Assembly: GCA_012026835.1 (NCBI GenBank)
Contig: VEPN01000006.1
Span: 1 to 64,000 of the forward strand
Source: Candidatus Methanoperedens sp.
Lineage (GTDB): Archaea > Halobacteriota > Methanosarcinia > Methanosarcinales > Methanoperedenaceae
Direction of reading: 5' to 3'
DNA: 64,000 nucleotides
In this document: positions 35,608 to 44,206 of the stretch, in pieces
Layout: each line of letters begins with the position of its first letter
Position numbering within the stretch: the first letter of the stretch is position 1
Notes under the pieces: model-generated
The model's input: only the letters and a program-made list of their open reading frames with translations
Databases searched by the model: none
What the model was told of the DNA's origin: nothing
Position numbers and translations under genes: made by a program

Positions 35608-36326
35608 TGATAATGAAATTCAAGGTATTCAGGTATGACCCGGAAAATGATGATAAACCCTACTACCAGGGCTACGAGATAGAGGCCGATCCGAAGGATA
35701 GGATACTTGACTGCCTCAATAAAATACGCGCTGAGGATGACCCAACCCTATCCTTCAGGATGTCTTGCGGCCACGGCGTGTGTGGATCTGACGGGGTGAG
35801 GATAAACGGCACGAGCGCCCTTGCATGCCAGAAACTCGTAAGGGATTTTAAAGAGAATGAGGAAGTGCTTATCGAACCTTTGCAGGTATTCAGGGTCATA
35901 AAGGACCTGGTCGTGGACATGAATCCATTCTTTGATAGATACAATTTCATCAGACCATATCTTATCACGAAAACTCCCCCGTCAGGCAAAGAACGCCCCC
36001 AGTCAATCGAAGAACACAAGAAGTTCGAGGATGCCATCCGCTGCATCCTGTGTGCCTGCTGCACTGCCTCCTGCCCCGTCAACCAGGATAAAGCGACAGG
36101 GGCTTATATAGGCCCTGCTGCGCTTGTACGGGCTTTTCGGTATCTTTTCGATTCAAGGGATGAAGGCTCAGCCGAAAGGATCGCCCTTCTGGATAATAAG
36201 GACGGGGCATGGGGCTGCCAGACAAAGTGGATGTGTACAAAGGTGTGTCCGAAGGAGATACCTGTTACAAAAGAAATATTTGAGGTGAAGAAGCTCATAC
36301 TTGAGAGCAGAAAGGGTGAGGAATAG
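35604..36326 (+). CDS. sdhB: Succinate dehydrogenase/fumarate reductase iron-sulfur subunit
   Basis: A 240-aa protein. The [2Fe-2S] site is [21 protein letters not shown], with Asp at the third ligand position as in Escherichia coli Sdh[15 protein letters not shown] binds [4Fe-4S], and [17 protein letters not shown] binds the third cluster. It transfers electrons from the flavoprotein. Unlike methanogen TfrB it has no CCG heterodisulfide-reductase-like extension, so the acceptor is probably a quinone-type carrier or an unlinked membrane anchor. Translationally coupled to sdhA. Confidence 0.93.
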   Translation: MMIMKFKVFRYDPENDDKPYYQGYEIEADPKDRILDCLNKIRAEDDPTLSFRMSCGHGVCGSDGVRINGTSALACQKLVRDFKENEEVLIEPLQVFRVIKDLVVDMNPFFDRYNFIRPYLITKTPPSGKERPQSIEEHKKFEDAIRCILCACCTASCPVNQDKATGAYIGPAALVRAFRYLFDSRDEGSAERIALLDNKDGAWGCQTKWMCTKVCPKEIPVTKEIFEVKKLILESRKGEE

Positions 36327-36378
36327 GGGTGAGTAGCTTTTTGTCTCCTTTACTTCCTGTAGTCCCGGGGGCAATTTT

Positions 36379-37257
36379 TCAGGATAAGCTCTTACCAACT
36401 GGCCCCATCACATATCTCAGAGCATCTGGAATCATATCAATCAAAGCAGATATCTGAGTATCAGGTCTCATATCACAGAGCCGGCCTGCCATCCTGTTTA
36501 TTCCGGCTGCCAGGAAACATGCCTCATCAACCCGCCTGCCGCTGTGGATAAGGGCTGAAACAATACCCGTCAAAGTATCCCCTGTCCCTCCTACGGCTTC
36601 CATTGCAGGGATTGCAGGTTCATATACCCTATTAATGACTTTGCCTCCGCGAACTATGTAATCTATACTCCCTTTTACAAGGAGGGTGCCGGGTGATGTG
36701 CCGCTGCATGATACTTTTTCAGCGAGTTCAGGTATCCTGTTATCAGGGAAATCGTAAAGGTTCTCGTTTACGAACATCGGATGCGCAGCATCCTCATCTG
36801 CAAGGAATGCAAGTTCTCCCTTATCGGGAGTGAACAGATCGAATATGTGGCCTATTCCTGATATCTTTGCACCGTACATGGCTCCGGCGTCTGCTATAAG
36901 CACCGGATTCATCCCGCTCTCCTCAAGCGCAAAACCAAAGTCCACCATATGATCGATGAGCGGCGCCATGTAGTGTAATGTGATTATGTCTGGTGAAAGC
37001 CCGAAGACCTTTTCTTCCAGATAAGAATAAAGCTTCCTGCTCCCTTCCCCATTTCCGGTATCTCCTGCCAGTATACAGTACGGCGGCTCGATCCCAAGAG
37101 CGCGGCATGCAGACGCACAGGCCGCTGCCATTCCGGAAGCGCCGCTTGAAATACCGATAAGTTCATCCCCGACTTTAAGACCTCTTTGAGTCAGTCCTGC
37201 ACTGCCTTCTACGATTTTCGGGTTTTTACCAGGATATGTCCCTATAAGAACAAGCAT
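36379..37257 (-). CDS. NAD(P)HX dehydratase-like / ribokinase-fold protein
   Basis: A 292-aa protein of the carbohydrate-kinase (YjeF C-terminal) fold. It ends with AVGGTGDTLTGIVSALIHSG, the anion-hole and catalytic Asp motif, and PDKGELAFLADEDA is a substrate-loop segment. The N-terminal GTYPGKNPKIVEGSAGL is unusual. Typical members repair hydrated NAD(P)H using ADP. It lies 5 nt after the DUF3343 gene in a YedE-containing operon, so a role in sulfur or selenium metabolism is equally plausible. Confidence 0.75.
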   Translation of the reverse strand: MLVLIGTYPGKNPKIVEGSAGLTQRGLKVGDELIGISSGASGMAAACASACRALGIEPPYCILAGDTGNGEGSRKLYSYLEEKVFGLSPDIITLHYMAPLIDHMVDFGFALEESGMNPVLIADAGAMYGAKISGIGHIFDLFTPDKGELAFLADEDAAHPMFVNENLYDFPDNRIPELAEKVSCSGTSPGTLLVKGSIDYIVRGGKVINRVYEPAIPAMEAVGGTGDTLTGIVSALIHSGRRVDEACFLAAGINRMAGRLCDMRPDTQISALIDMIPDALRYVMGPVGKSLS

Positions 37258-37262
37258 AAGAT

Positions 37263-37751
37263 TCAGTCCGCAAAGATCCTTTTTGCCTCAACCAGTGCCC
37301 TGTCCAGCAGGTATGCGCATAGCGATGTTCCAAATAATAATGGACTTTCGGCTTCTGCCAGGCTGGCATTGGTAAGATGATTTGCTATATAGGGTATATC
37401 GGGACATCCGCCTCCTGAGATGTTCACGATAATCCCGCTATCTTTTGAGAAGGTGAGTTTCATATTCCCTGATCTTACCATTATAAATTCACCAATATCT
37501 TTCCGTGTGGTTAATTGAACAGGCCCCTGTCCGCCTGTGAATGCCGCAAGATCGAGATATGAGATGCCTTCACTATCCAGCAATCGTATTGCCTGCAACT
37601 GCTGCGAATCTTCCACTTTCACAGAAAGGTCGCATCCCCTGCGGATTCCCCGGGGCGGCGCTACAAGTGTTGCTGAAAAACCCCGTTTCTTCAGGATATA
37701 CTCCGAACGTATCGCTTTTCCTGCCTCATCGAATAATATAACGGCGCCCAT
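37263..37751 (-). CDS. DUF3343 (putative Se/S carrier-like) domain protein
   Basis: A 162-aa protein. Residues 1-85 match DUF3343: AVILFDEAGKAIRSEYILKK, then LVAPPRGIRRGCDLSVKVED with the conserved PPR and GCD motif. The second half (GGGCPDIPYIANHLTNASLA) carries a second conserved cysteine and is fused here. DUF3343 proteins occur next to YedE transporters and SirA-like sulfurtransferases in selenium/sulfur trafficking loci. It starts 2 nt after the membrane gene stop, so the operon is tight. Confidence 0.85.
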   Translation of the reverse strand: MGAVILFDEAGKAIRSEYILKKRGFSATLVAPPRGIRRGCDLSVKVEDSQQLQAIRLLDSEGISYLDLAAFTGGQGPVQLTTRKDIGEFIMVRSGNMKLTFSKDSGIIVNISGGGCPDIPYIANHLTNASLAEAESPLLFGTSLCAYLLDRALVEAKRIFAD

Positions 37752-37753
37752 AG

Positions 37754-38242
37754 CTACACCCCGCTGATAAACGGATTTATAAGAAATCCAAAGGCAATGG
37801 CCGCAAAGTAGAACCCGATAATATAAGCGACAGCGCCCGAATCACCTTCTGATGCCTTTACATGCTGCCTGAAGGGGCATCCATTTGCCATTACGGAAAA
37901 TAAGCCGATCCCAAAGCCGCCGGCAATGGTAAGGATTACGATTCTCCACAGGCCATCGTTATGTTCCGCGTCCGAGTACGGATTTGTGCAGGCATTGTAA
38001 AGTGTTTCAGATCCTTCGACACTGGAAAACGCCCAAAAACCCTGCTGATATCCGGCGAGGCTGGCAAAAAGGAACCCTGCAAATGCAACCGTGAAAAAAG
38101 CCAGCACCCCTTTAAGAAGATGCATATCCCTTGTGAGGATAAAGTTGCGAATACCTCCTATCGTGCAAAAACCCGAGCGCTGCCCCATATAACCGATGAT
38201 GATACCAAGACCGAGCGTGCCTGCGGAAATAATCAAACTCAT
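37754..38242 (-). CDS. YeeE/YedE-family sulfur/selenium transporter, second half
   Basis: About 162 aa, four to five membrane helices. The GYMGQRSGFCTIGGIRNFIL motif is the conserved YeeE/YedE cysteine signature, and ANGCPFRQHVKASEGDSGAV is its second. I use the start MSLIISAGTLGLG at 38242, which overlaps the upstream stop as ATGA. MGFMSLIIS at 38251 is an alternative. Together with the upstream gene it reconstitutes a full-length YedE, which is normally one chain with two pseudo-repeats. Substrate is probably a reduced sulfur or selenium species. Confidence 0.88.
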   Translation of the reverse strand: MSLIISAGTLGLGIIIGYMGQRSGFCTIGGIRNFILTRDMHLLKGVLAFFTVAFAGFLFASLAGYQQGFWAFSSVEGSETLYNACTNPYSDAEHNDGLWRIVILTIAGGFGIGLFSVMANGCPFRQHVKASEGDSGAVAYIIGFYFAAIAFGFLINPFISGV

Positions 38243-38697
38243 GAACCCCATCTCCGTAAAACCGTGATCCCAAAAGCGATTCCTGCCACCATCCAGATTA
38301 ACCCGAAAACAGAAAGCATGTCGCCGTAAGCTATCCTCAAAAGGAGGCGGAGAGGGCATCCTGCAAGAAGAAGTGCAAAAACCATGACAAGGAATCCCAG
38401 CAAGAACATCCTGGCATGTCCGCGTTGTCCGGGCATGGAAAAGATGTTGTTTTTCCGGGCTGCTAAATGCGCTCCTATCAGGATACCAAGCGGGGTCAGT
38501 ATTGGCGCAAAAAGACCGGCAGTTGTTACATCCACAAGATTGATTGAAAGAAGGTTATTGAATATCCATCCGAGCATGTCCCGGCTGTGGCATGCGATAC
38601 ATACGCCGTAAGCCTGCGGTTCATCGAATAACCTCTGTGCTGCTACTGCAAGTATCCCGATGGCAATACCCGCCGTGATGGGCGTGATCCTGCTCAT
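38239..38697 (-). CDS. YeeE/YedE-family sulfur/selenium transporter, first half
   Basis: A 152-aa membrane protein with four hydrophobic helices. YGVCIACHSRDML is a typical YedE N-half motif (C-x2-CH here is a family feature and not a haem site), and LLAGCPLRLLLRIAYGD is the second cysteine motif. It overlaps the next gene by 4 nt, so the two halves are made in one-to-one amounts. The operon continues with DUF3343 and a ribokinase-fold protein. Its promoter region abuts the integrated element's left end. Confidence 0.88.
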   Translation of the reverse strand: MSRITPITAGIAIGILAVAAQRLFDEPQAYGVCIACHSRDMLGWIFNNLLSINLVDVTTAGLFAPILTPLGILIGAHLAARKNNIFSMPGQRGHARMFLLGFLVMVFALLLAGCPLRLLLRIAYGDMLSVFGLIWMVAGIAFGITVLRRWGS

Positions 38698-38788
38698 GCT
38701 CTCATCCTTCGAATCCCATAAAGCCCTGTCCGGGCATGTATGTGTATATAAGATTATTTCGTTAAGTATTTTACTGATAATACTTTTG

Positions 38789-38798
38789 ATATACGTTA
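38789..38798 (+). repeat. Candidate attL core
   Basis: The sequence atatacgtta recurs exactly at 52123-52132, in the same orientation. It is the best short direct repeat I find flanking the integrase-bearing element. Ten bases in AT-rich DNA could match by chance. Confidence 0.3.
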
Positions 38799-38843
38799 CT
38801 CCTTATAATGTTAGCAATCAATATAATCCTTTAGGTGATTCAA

Positions 38844-39281
38844 ATGCCAATAGGGATAACATCATATTGGAATAAAGATGAAAAACAAAAGATAGAACAG
38901 GAAGCCCAAAAACATAATCAGAGTTTGAGTAGCTTGATAAGGGATATAGTACAAAATCATCTTGCATCTAAAGATATGATTCCTATTGCAAGCGATAATA
39001 ATGAAATACAGGGCTTGAGGGAAGAGAATGAAAGATTAAGGAATGAAATTATTCTTTTAAAGACTCCAAAGGAAATGAAAGGGGCTAAGTATCTGGATAA
39101 TCTGGGTAATCAAATCCTGATAAAATTGTTAGATGCAAAGGGTCATTATGTTAAGACAGAAGAACTTTTGACAGCTTTAGGAATTGAGGATGCATCAGAT
39201 TATACAAATTTCTTGGCGGCGATAAGGGATATTGAAGGAATCGAGTTTAGTGCAAAATTTGGATACAAGGTGATGATATGA
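38844..39281 (+). CDS. Ribbon-helix-helix regulator with coiled coil, before the integrase
   Basis: About 145 aa, start MPIGITSYWNKDEKQKIEQE. Residues 1-45 match a CopG-like ribbon-helix-helix (SLSSLIRDIVQNHL). A short coiled coil (REENERLRNEIILLK) and a C-terminal helical domain follow. The stop overlaps the integrase start as ATGA, so it is co-translated and probably controls integration or excision. The integrase-proximal, left-most position is typical for an excisionase or repressor. Confidence 0.75.
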   Translation: MPIGITSYWNKDEKQKIEQEAQKHNQSLSSLIRDIVQNHLASKDMIPIASDNNEIQGLREENERLRNEIILLKTPKEMKGAKYLDNLGNQILIKLLDAKGHYVKTEELLTALGIEDASDYTNFLAAIRDIEGIEFSAKFGYKVMI

Positions 39282-40156
39282 ATAATCAAGATATCCTTAT
39301 CGGATATATGAAAAGTCAAAAGGAAAATGAGAGGCGCCCCAACACCTTAAAAAATAAGACAAGTATTATAAAACGGCTCATTGATTATATTGCTGATAAA
39401 TCCTTATCCCAAGTCGATGTAATGATGTTGGAGGATTTCCTCCGTCAACAACATATACAAAAATCATCCCGAAAAGTCTATCTGATAAATCTCAGAAAGT
39501 TTTTCCAATATCTAATCAGTAGGGAACTCATGACAAAAAATCCTGCTGAAGTATTGTTGGGAGAACTCGGCAAGGTCAAGAAAAATGGTAAAGATGAAAA
39601 TGGTAAAGACAAAAAGATGGCTTTAACTCTTGATGAGGTAAAGAAATTACTCAGGGCTACATTAAATCCAAGAGATAGAGCTATCTTAATGCTCTTAGCG
39701 AAAACTGGGATACGGCAAGCCGAAGTTACTCATATCAGAGTTCCAGACGTCGATTTCAAAAACATGACCATCTATGTCTCCGATAGGAAAGGCGGGAAAG
39801 ATAGTCTACTGCCGATGGATGTGGAACTTGCTCAATCCTTACAAATGGCAATAAATATCAGAGGTGCAGCAAGCTGTAAGGATGATTTCCTTTTTACATC
39901 ATATCTGCATGCCGGATTGACTCCCTTAATGATATGGCATATCGTTAAGAAAGCTGGAGAACGGGCAGGAATCAAAATTCATACCCATATGTTCAGGCAT
40001 ACATTTACGACATTCCTATCTGAGAATCGATGCCTTCCTGCCGTAATTGAAAAATTACGGGGAGATGAACCGACTAATATGACAGGATATTATACCCATC
40101 TGGATTTTGAGGTTATCAGAAAGGAATATTTAGCGAGTATGCCAAACCTGTTATAA
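39278..40156 (+). CDS. Tyrosine recombinase / integrase
   Basis: A 292-aa phage-type integrase. The N-terminal SAM-like DNA-binding domain spans ~1-95. The catalytic residues are Arg in KTGIRQAEVTH, Lys in DRKGGKD, His-x-x-Arg in HMFRHTFTT, and Tyr in GYYTHLDF. The usual GH before the tyrosine is GD here (KLRGDEPTNMTGYYTH). It should catalyse site-specific recombination of the element at its att sites. It is coupled to the upstream RHH gene. Confidence 0.93.
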   Translation: MNNQDILIGYMKSQKENERRPNTLKNKTSIIKRLIDYIADKSLSQVDVMMLEDFLRQQHIQKSSRKVYLINLRKFFQYLISRELMTKNPAEVLLGELGKVKKNGKDENGKDKKMALTLDEVKKLLRATLNPRDRAILMLLAKTGIRQAEVTHIRVPDVDFKNMTIYVSDRKGGKDSLLPMDVELAQSLQMAINIRGAASCKDDFLFTSYLHAGLTPLMIWHIVKKAGERAGIKIHTHMFRHTFTTFLSENRCLPAVIEKLRGDEPTNMTGYYTHLDFEVIRKEYLASMPNLL

Positions 40157-40300
40157 TCCTTTCAAATTTCCCCTATTTTATTCAATCTTTTTATCTGGAT
40201 ATCAATCTGCCCTTTTCTGATTCTAACTCGTTATAGCGCTTTAAAACGATTTCGGGACGTTTGAAATACGTTGAGTTCAAATATCCTGTCGGTGATTAAT

Positions 40301-40633
40301 ATGGTAAAATCCAAAACCAAGACCAACAAAAGAATAGTAACCGCTGTAAGAACAAAAAATCATAAGGAGTCCAAGACTGAATCGAAGATTCAGAAGGTAT
40401 CAATCCTATCAGCCCTGTTGGAGTTCCTTACAACTTCACAGAAAAAGGAGTTCACAAAGGATGATGCTGATGCATGGATAAAGAAACATCATCCAGACTT
40501 GAAATATAAGCCTGTTAGTCTGGGATTACATTTGTCGGCTTTGAGAATCGGGGCGCATAGCTCACCGTCGATAAATAAACATAGCTGTCTTGAATATTCG
40601 AAAGAGACCAAAAAATATATAAAAGTCTCTTAA
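40301..40633 (+). CDS. Basic DNA-binding-like hypothetical protein
   Basis: About 110 aa starting MVKSKTKTNKRIVTAVRTKN. The first 30 residues are strongly basic and the rest is helical with a winged-helix-like SILSALLEFLTTSQKKEFT and DADAWIKKHH. I recognise no family. It is the third plus-strand gene from the left end of the element and ends near a convergent glycosyltransferase gene. Confidence 0.6.
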   Translation: MVKSKTKTNKRIVTAVRTKNHKESKTESKIQKVSILSALLEFLTTSQKKEFTKDDADAWIKKHHPDLKYKPVSLGLHLSALRIGAHSSPSINKHSCLEYSKETKKYIKVS

Positions 40634-40645
40634 TATTTTTTTCAA

Positions 40646-41275
40646 TCAGTATTTTGCTTGCCCCATATGTGATGTTTTGATTGAGGTATCCAAATATATT
40701 TTGTATCCTAATTCTTTTAATTTCCTACAAAGATACCAATCCTCAGACAAATATATTTTGTTTTTATCCACCCCAGTCCCAAATATGAAATAATCATAGC
40801 TGCCAATTCGATTCTTAAAGAATTTGCCGTGCTCGATGGCATCATGTACTAATGATTCAACAGCTTTCCGGCTTAATAACATGCATCCAGTCCCCAAAAA
40901 ATCTACTTCAACCAAATTGCCATTCAAATCTTTATCCATGATGTAGATATCATTTTCCCTTACAGCGGCGTAAATTTTTATGTCATGGCGTTTTATACGT
41001 ACAGGAGCGCCCACTACATCTACATTCCTTTCGATTAATTTTTTGAATCCACCTTCTTCAATCCCAGTATCGGAGTCCAAAAATAACAAGTGAGTATAAA
41101 ATTTGTATCTATAAAACTCAGATATTAATTCATCCCTTGCTCTTGATATTAAAGACTCGGATAGAAAATCAAAATCGGCTTGGATGCCAGAATTTTTGAT
41201 ATCCAGAGCCGTCACAAAATAATTTATATGGACTTGATTTGTATATGTCGGAGTGGCTACGAGTATGTTTGTCAT
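40646..41275 (-). CDS. GT-A fold glycosyltransferase of the element
   Basis: A 209-aa protein. It begins ILVATPTYTNQVHINYFVTA, and HLLFLDSDTGIEEGGFKKL holds the DxD metal motif. A late acceptor-domain motif YLSEDWYLCRKLKELGYKIY is typical of small GT-A transferases carried by archaeal and bacterial viruses. It may glycosylate virion or host surface proteins. It lies beyond the tail-like module, on the same strand but separated from it by the plus-strand peptidase gene. Confidence 0.8.
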   Translation of the reverse strand: MTNILVATPTYTNQVHINYFVTALDIKNSGIQADFDFLSESLISRARDELISEFYRYKFYTHLLFLDSDTGIEEGGFKKLIERNVDVVGAPVRIKRHDIKIYAAVRENDIYIMDKDLNGNLVEVDFLGTGCMLLSRKAVESLVHDAIEHGKFFKNRIGSYDYFIFGTGVDKNKIYLSEDWYLCRKLKELGYKIYLDTSIKTSHMGQAKY

Positions 41276-41356
41276 AATTTCCCATTTATTTAATTAATTT
41301 TATTTTTTATTTTCATTCAAACTGTTTATATTCACCGTGAAAGAATATTTTAATTG

Positions 41357-41737
41357 ATGATAAAAACTATAATCCTAATATTGATGATATCATTGACGAT
41401 TTCCAGCCCTGATTCATCGCCAATATCACAGGCACTCTCAAACACCGACCCTGATATCAAGGAAAAAATTTTATCCATCAAGATATTACCTGATGAGGAA
41501 TTTCATCAATTTTGCACTAATCCTCTTGCTGTAGGATGCACCAAATTATGGTGGGATAATTCTGAAAAATTAAAATTTACAAAAATCTATATTTCAGACG
41601 ATTCTCCGTACCTCGAAAACACAATTTATCATGAATTGGGTCATGTCAAATTTTCTTTAAATAATAAATTTAATCCAGATGATAGCGAGCGATTTGCTAA
41701 TAATTATGCAAATAAATATAGTTCGATTATCATCTAA
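41357..41737 (+). CDS. Secreted HExxH metallopeptidase-like protein
   Basis: About 126 aa. An N-terminal hydrophobic signal (IKTIILILMISLTISS) is followed by a compact domain with YHELGHVKFSL, the HExxH zinc motif, and a downstream Glu (DDSERFANNY) as possible third ligand. ATG at 41357 is preferred to an adjoining TTG. It may act outside the cell on the surface layer, for entry or release, or to modify the host. It overlaps the 3' end of the tape-measure-like gene by 4 nt on the opposite strand. Confidence 0.7.
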   Translation: MIKTIILILMISLTISSPDSSPISQALSNTDPDIKEKILSIKILPDEEFHQFCTNPLAVGCTKLWWDNSEKLKFTKIYISDDSPYLENTIYHELGHVKFSLNNKFNPDDSERFANNYANKYSSIII

Positions 41738-42867
41738 ATTACCCCTCTTGCATATCGGGTTAAATCATCTCTCCAAAAATTTGATAACTGATTTGCTAAA
41801 GTTCTGATATCCATATCAGAACGAAGAGTGGCATTATTTACATTGATTGTCGGGCTAAAATTAATAACAGTAGTTCCTGCCGTTGTTCCTGTAGCAGTTC
41901 CTGTTGTACTTACTATACTCCCGACATTAACAGGATTCATAGCAGCTCCGCCTATTATTGTATCAGGAATCTCCGCCCCTATCTGTTTTAATGTAGGTGA
42001 AAATCCTATAATACCTTTCGCCCAGTTTTTGAGAGTTTCACTCCATCCATGAAGCATTTCTGATATCTTTGCAATAACCTGGGTATCAACATAATCCCAG
42101 ACCTTTTTAAATGAATCATCCCATAATCTTATCTTTAAATCAGGAATAATTCTATCCCACTCTCCACGTACAATATTAAGAACTGTTGACCCTAATGCAA
42201 GGAGTGGAGCAGTTAAAATCCTGAGTAAATCAAATACTTGTGGTATCTTAGTTTCCAAATCTTTACCTGCTTGCTCTAATGCATTCCAGACACCAAGTTT
42301 ATCTAATATCCAGACAGCAGTCATACCTAATCCGATTCCTGCCGCAATCGCTCCTAAGATTGAACCTCCTGCTGTTGTAAAGACTCCCTTTATAAAAGCT
42401 ACAACATCGGCAGCAAAAGTAGTACCAAATATTTTATCGATTAAACTCCCAATACCAAGAGTATTAATAGCTAATATTAGCGCTCCTACAGCGCCTTTAA
42501 CTACATCCGGGAAGGTGCTGAACCAATCACCAAAAAGATATAGACCATTAAGTACAGTTTCAATAATCGGCGATAAAGGTTCTAAGGCAGTATCCATGAA
42601 ATATCCAACAGCGCCCATAGCTTCTGTAAACCACATGCTCATGTATGATGATTGATTCGCCAATGATGTCATCGTTGCTATTGCTCCGACTCCTAAAGCT
42701 ATCCATCCCATCTTCATTTTCTTTAGGAAATCGACAATATTGACAGATTGTTTTTTTACTGTTGTCCCTAAATTAGTAAAGTAAGTTTGAAATTTATAAA
42801 CATTTACGATAGCGGCTTTTACATCCGCTGAAATCGTTACTTTAAGTCCTGTTATTTCTTCTGCCAT
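41734..42867 (-). CDS. Tape-measure-like membrane protein
   Basis: A 377-aa protein. The N-terminus GLKVTISADVKAAIVNVYKF is like the start of tail tape-measure proteins. Several hydrophobic segments follow (WIALGVGAIATMTSLA; VKGAVGALILAINTLG; ILGAIAAGIGLGMTAVWIL). The C-terminus has IIGFSPTLKQIGAEIPDTII and a NATLRSDMDIRTLANQLSNF motif, also common in tape measures. It is short for a tape measure. It could set a very short tail or be an internal/membrane virion protein. It overlaps the upstream 61-aa gene. Confidence 0.65.
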   Translation of the reverse strand: MAEEITGLKVTISADVKAAIVNVYKFQTYFTNLGTTVKKQSVNIVDFLKKMKMGWIALGVGAIATMTSLANQSSYMSMWFTEAMGAVGYFMDTALEPLSPIIETVLNGLYLFGDWFSTFPDVVKGAVGALILAINTLGIGSLIDKIFGTTFAADVVAFIKGVFTTAGGSILGAIAAGIGLGMTAVWILDKLGVWNALEQAGKDLETKIPQVFDLLRILTAPLLALGSTVLNIVRGEWDRIIPDLKIRLWDDSFKKVWDYVDTQVIAKISEMLHGWSETLKNWAKGIIGFSPTLKQIGAEIPDTIIGGAAMNPVNVGSIVSTTGTATGTTAGTTVINFSPTINVNNATLRSDMDIRTLANQLSNFWRDDLTRYARGVI

Positions 42868-43027
42868 TTTCTTCTCTCCATACTTTATAAACTATCCTGA
42901 CATCCTTCAATTGTAGTTTCTCTTTTCTCGATATCCATGAAGCTGTTTTTCCCCTTTGAAAGTAGTCAATAAGCCTATCAGCATCTTCCTTTTTCAAAGT
43001 TTTCCTCATATATTCTTCGATTGTCAT
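42842..43027 (-). CDS. Small viral protein upstream of tape-measure-like gene
   Basis: A 61-aa protein, MTIEEYMRKTLKKEDADRLI, helical and charged. It overlaps the previous gene by 4 nt and the tape-measure-like gene by 26 nt. In tailed viruses the gene just before the tape measure encodes a tail assembly chaperone; position supports this, sequence does not confirm it. Confidence 0.6.
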   Translation of the reverse strand: MTIEEYMRKTLKKEDADRLIDYFQRGKTASWISRKEKLQLKDVRIVYKVWREENGRRNNRT

Positions 43028-43698
43028 GTAAACTGTGATAAATAAAATCCTGAACCAGTCCCTACAATCGATAGAGCTTTTGTAAATGAAATTGTTTCCC
43101 CGCTGAAATCCGCTCCGGCGTTCATGACATGAATCGTTCCATTGGCGTTTAATATTGAATAGGCACTTGCAAAAGTCTTTTTTGCATTTGCTGCTGAAGT
43201 ACCATCCTTCATATCATCGCCTGTGGATGAATTTACAAAAACGTTATCAAATGTCGTGATGATATTATAGGTCGCCAGGATACTAACATCGCCTCTACTA
43301 CTGAGAGTCGTTCCAAACGAAATATTTGTCCCTGTTTGTTTACCACTCGTTCTTTTGTATGTTAATCCCCCGCTATCGGTTTCTTCTATTTGACCGGTAG
43401 TGCTGGTATACCATCCAATTCTATCGCCACTCTGGACATCAACGTTACAATTTAAAGTAAACGCCTGAGCAGCATCATTGGTCAGTGATTGTGTATCGCT
43501 CTCGCCTATGTAATCCCAGTTTGACCCGTTTGGCCTAAAAAACATAGCGCAGATAGTGCCATTACTTAAATATCTATTTGAGTAAACACATACTGATGTT
43601 ACATTGCCAGTTGTAGTAAACTCATATGGGCTGAGATAGGTCATATCTCCACCAAAATTTGATGCTCTATCAGAACATGCGCCGCCAAGGGTTGCCAT
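43024..43698 (-). CDS. Fibre- or adhesin-like virion protein
   Basis: A 224-aa beta-rich protein. The N-terminal ~150 residues have Gly/Thr/Ser-rich strands (GGDMTYLSPYEFTTTGNVTS). The C-terminal section VFVNSSTGDDMKDGTSAANA, then KKTFASAYSILNANGTIHVM, has the repeat pattern at the start of pectin-lyase-like beta-helices (DUF1565 type), but it ends after one or two turns. It likely decorates the virion or binds the host surface. Overlaps the next gene as ATGA. Confidence 0.6.
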   Translation of the reverse strand: MATLGGACSDRASNFGGDMTYLSPYEFTTTGNVTSVCVYSNRYLSNGTICAMFFRPNGSNWDYIGESDTQSLTNDAAQAFTLNCNVDVQSGDRIGWYTSTTGQIEETDSGGLTYKRTSGKQTGTNISFGTTLSSRGDVSILATYNIITTFDNVFVNSSTGDDMKDGTSAANAKKTFASAYSILNANGTIHVMNAGADFSGETISFTKALSIVGTGSGFYLSQFT

Positions 43699-43718
43699 TA
43701 TATCCTCCGGATATTCCT

Positions 43719-44111
43719 CTATACGTAAGTAATCTTAAATTTTTTAGATGTTGCAAGTTTTAGTTCGATATCGCCGCTGTTATCCCTTAGAAATCCAGAG
43801 TTGTTGCCAATATGAAGAGTACCACTATACAAACGAATTGTGGGGTCTGTGACATTATAAGGAGAATAAAAATCCAAAGAGATTCTTCCGGATTTTCCTT
43901 CAATGTAATGTACCCCTTCCATACCCGAATTAATTCTTACGACCCCCCCATAGTCTATGATGCTTGAACTCCCAAGAGTTCCTGTGCCAGTCCATTGGGG
44001 TATGATATTCAAAGCGCCTGACCCTTGAACTCCTATGGAACCTGATAAAGCGAACTCTGACATTTTGGTTCCATCTGGTAAAATCAATTTAGACAGGTAT
44101 ATTGATGCCAT
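43719..44111 (-). CDS. Fibre-like virion protein
   Basis: A 130-aa beta-rich protein: MASIYLSKLILPDGTKMSEF, then GSGALNIIPQWTGTGTLGSS and a C-terminal strand set ending KKFKITYV. The composition and short strand-turn repeats resemble tail-fibre or spike proteins. No catalytic residues are seen. It lies in the minus-strand late module between tiny overlapping genes and the adhesin-like gene. Confidence 0.6.
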   Translation of the reverse strand: MASIYLSKLILPDGTKMSEFALSGSIGVQGSGALNIIPQWTGTGTLGSSSIIDYGGVVRINSGMEGVHYIEGKSGRISLDFYSPYNVTDPTIRLYSGTLHIGNNSGFLRDNSGDIELKLATSKKFKITYV

Positions 44112-44116
44112 GGTGT

Positions 44117-44206
44117 TTATACCTCTAATATTTGGTCGCCATTTTTATTGGTATGATATTCAAGAATTTGGTCGCCGTTTTTATCTTCATGATATTTTAA
44201 ATTCAT
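44117..44206 (-). CDS. 29-aa micro-protein with internal duplication
   Basis: The frame encodes MNLKYHEDKNGDQILEYHTN and KNGDQILEV. It holds two copies of the K-N-G-D-Q-I-L-E unit. The start overlaps the previous stop as ATGA, and the stop lies 5 nt before the fibre-like gene. The tight coupling supports translation; the function is unknown. Confidence 0.5.
   Translation of the reverse strand: MNLKYHEDKNGDQILEYHTNKNGDQILEV

Noticed and set aside
38239-38697. CxxCH motif (CIACH) in the first YedE half as a haem site
   Set aside because: It lies in a conserved motif of the YedE membrane family that is not a cytochrome.
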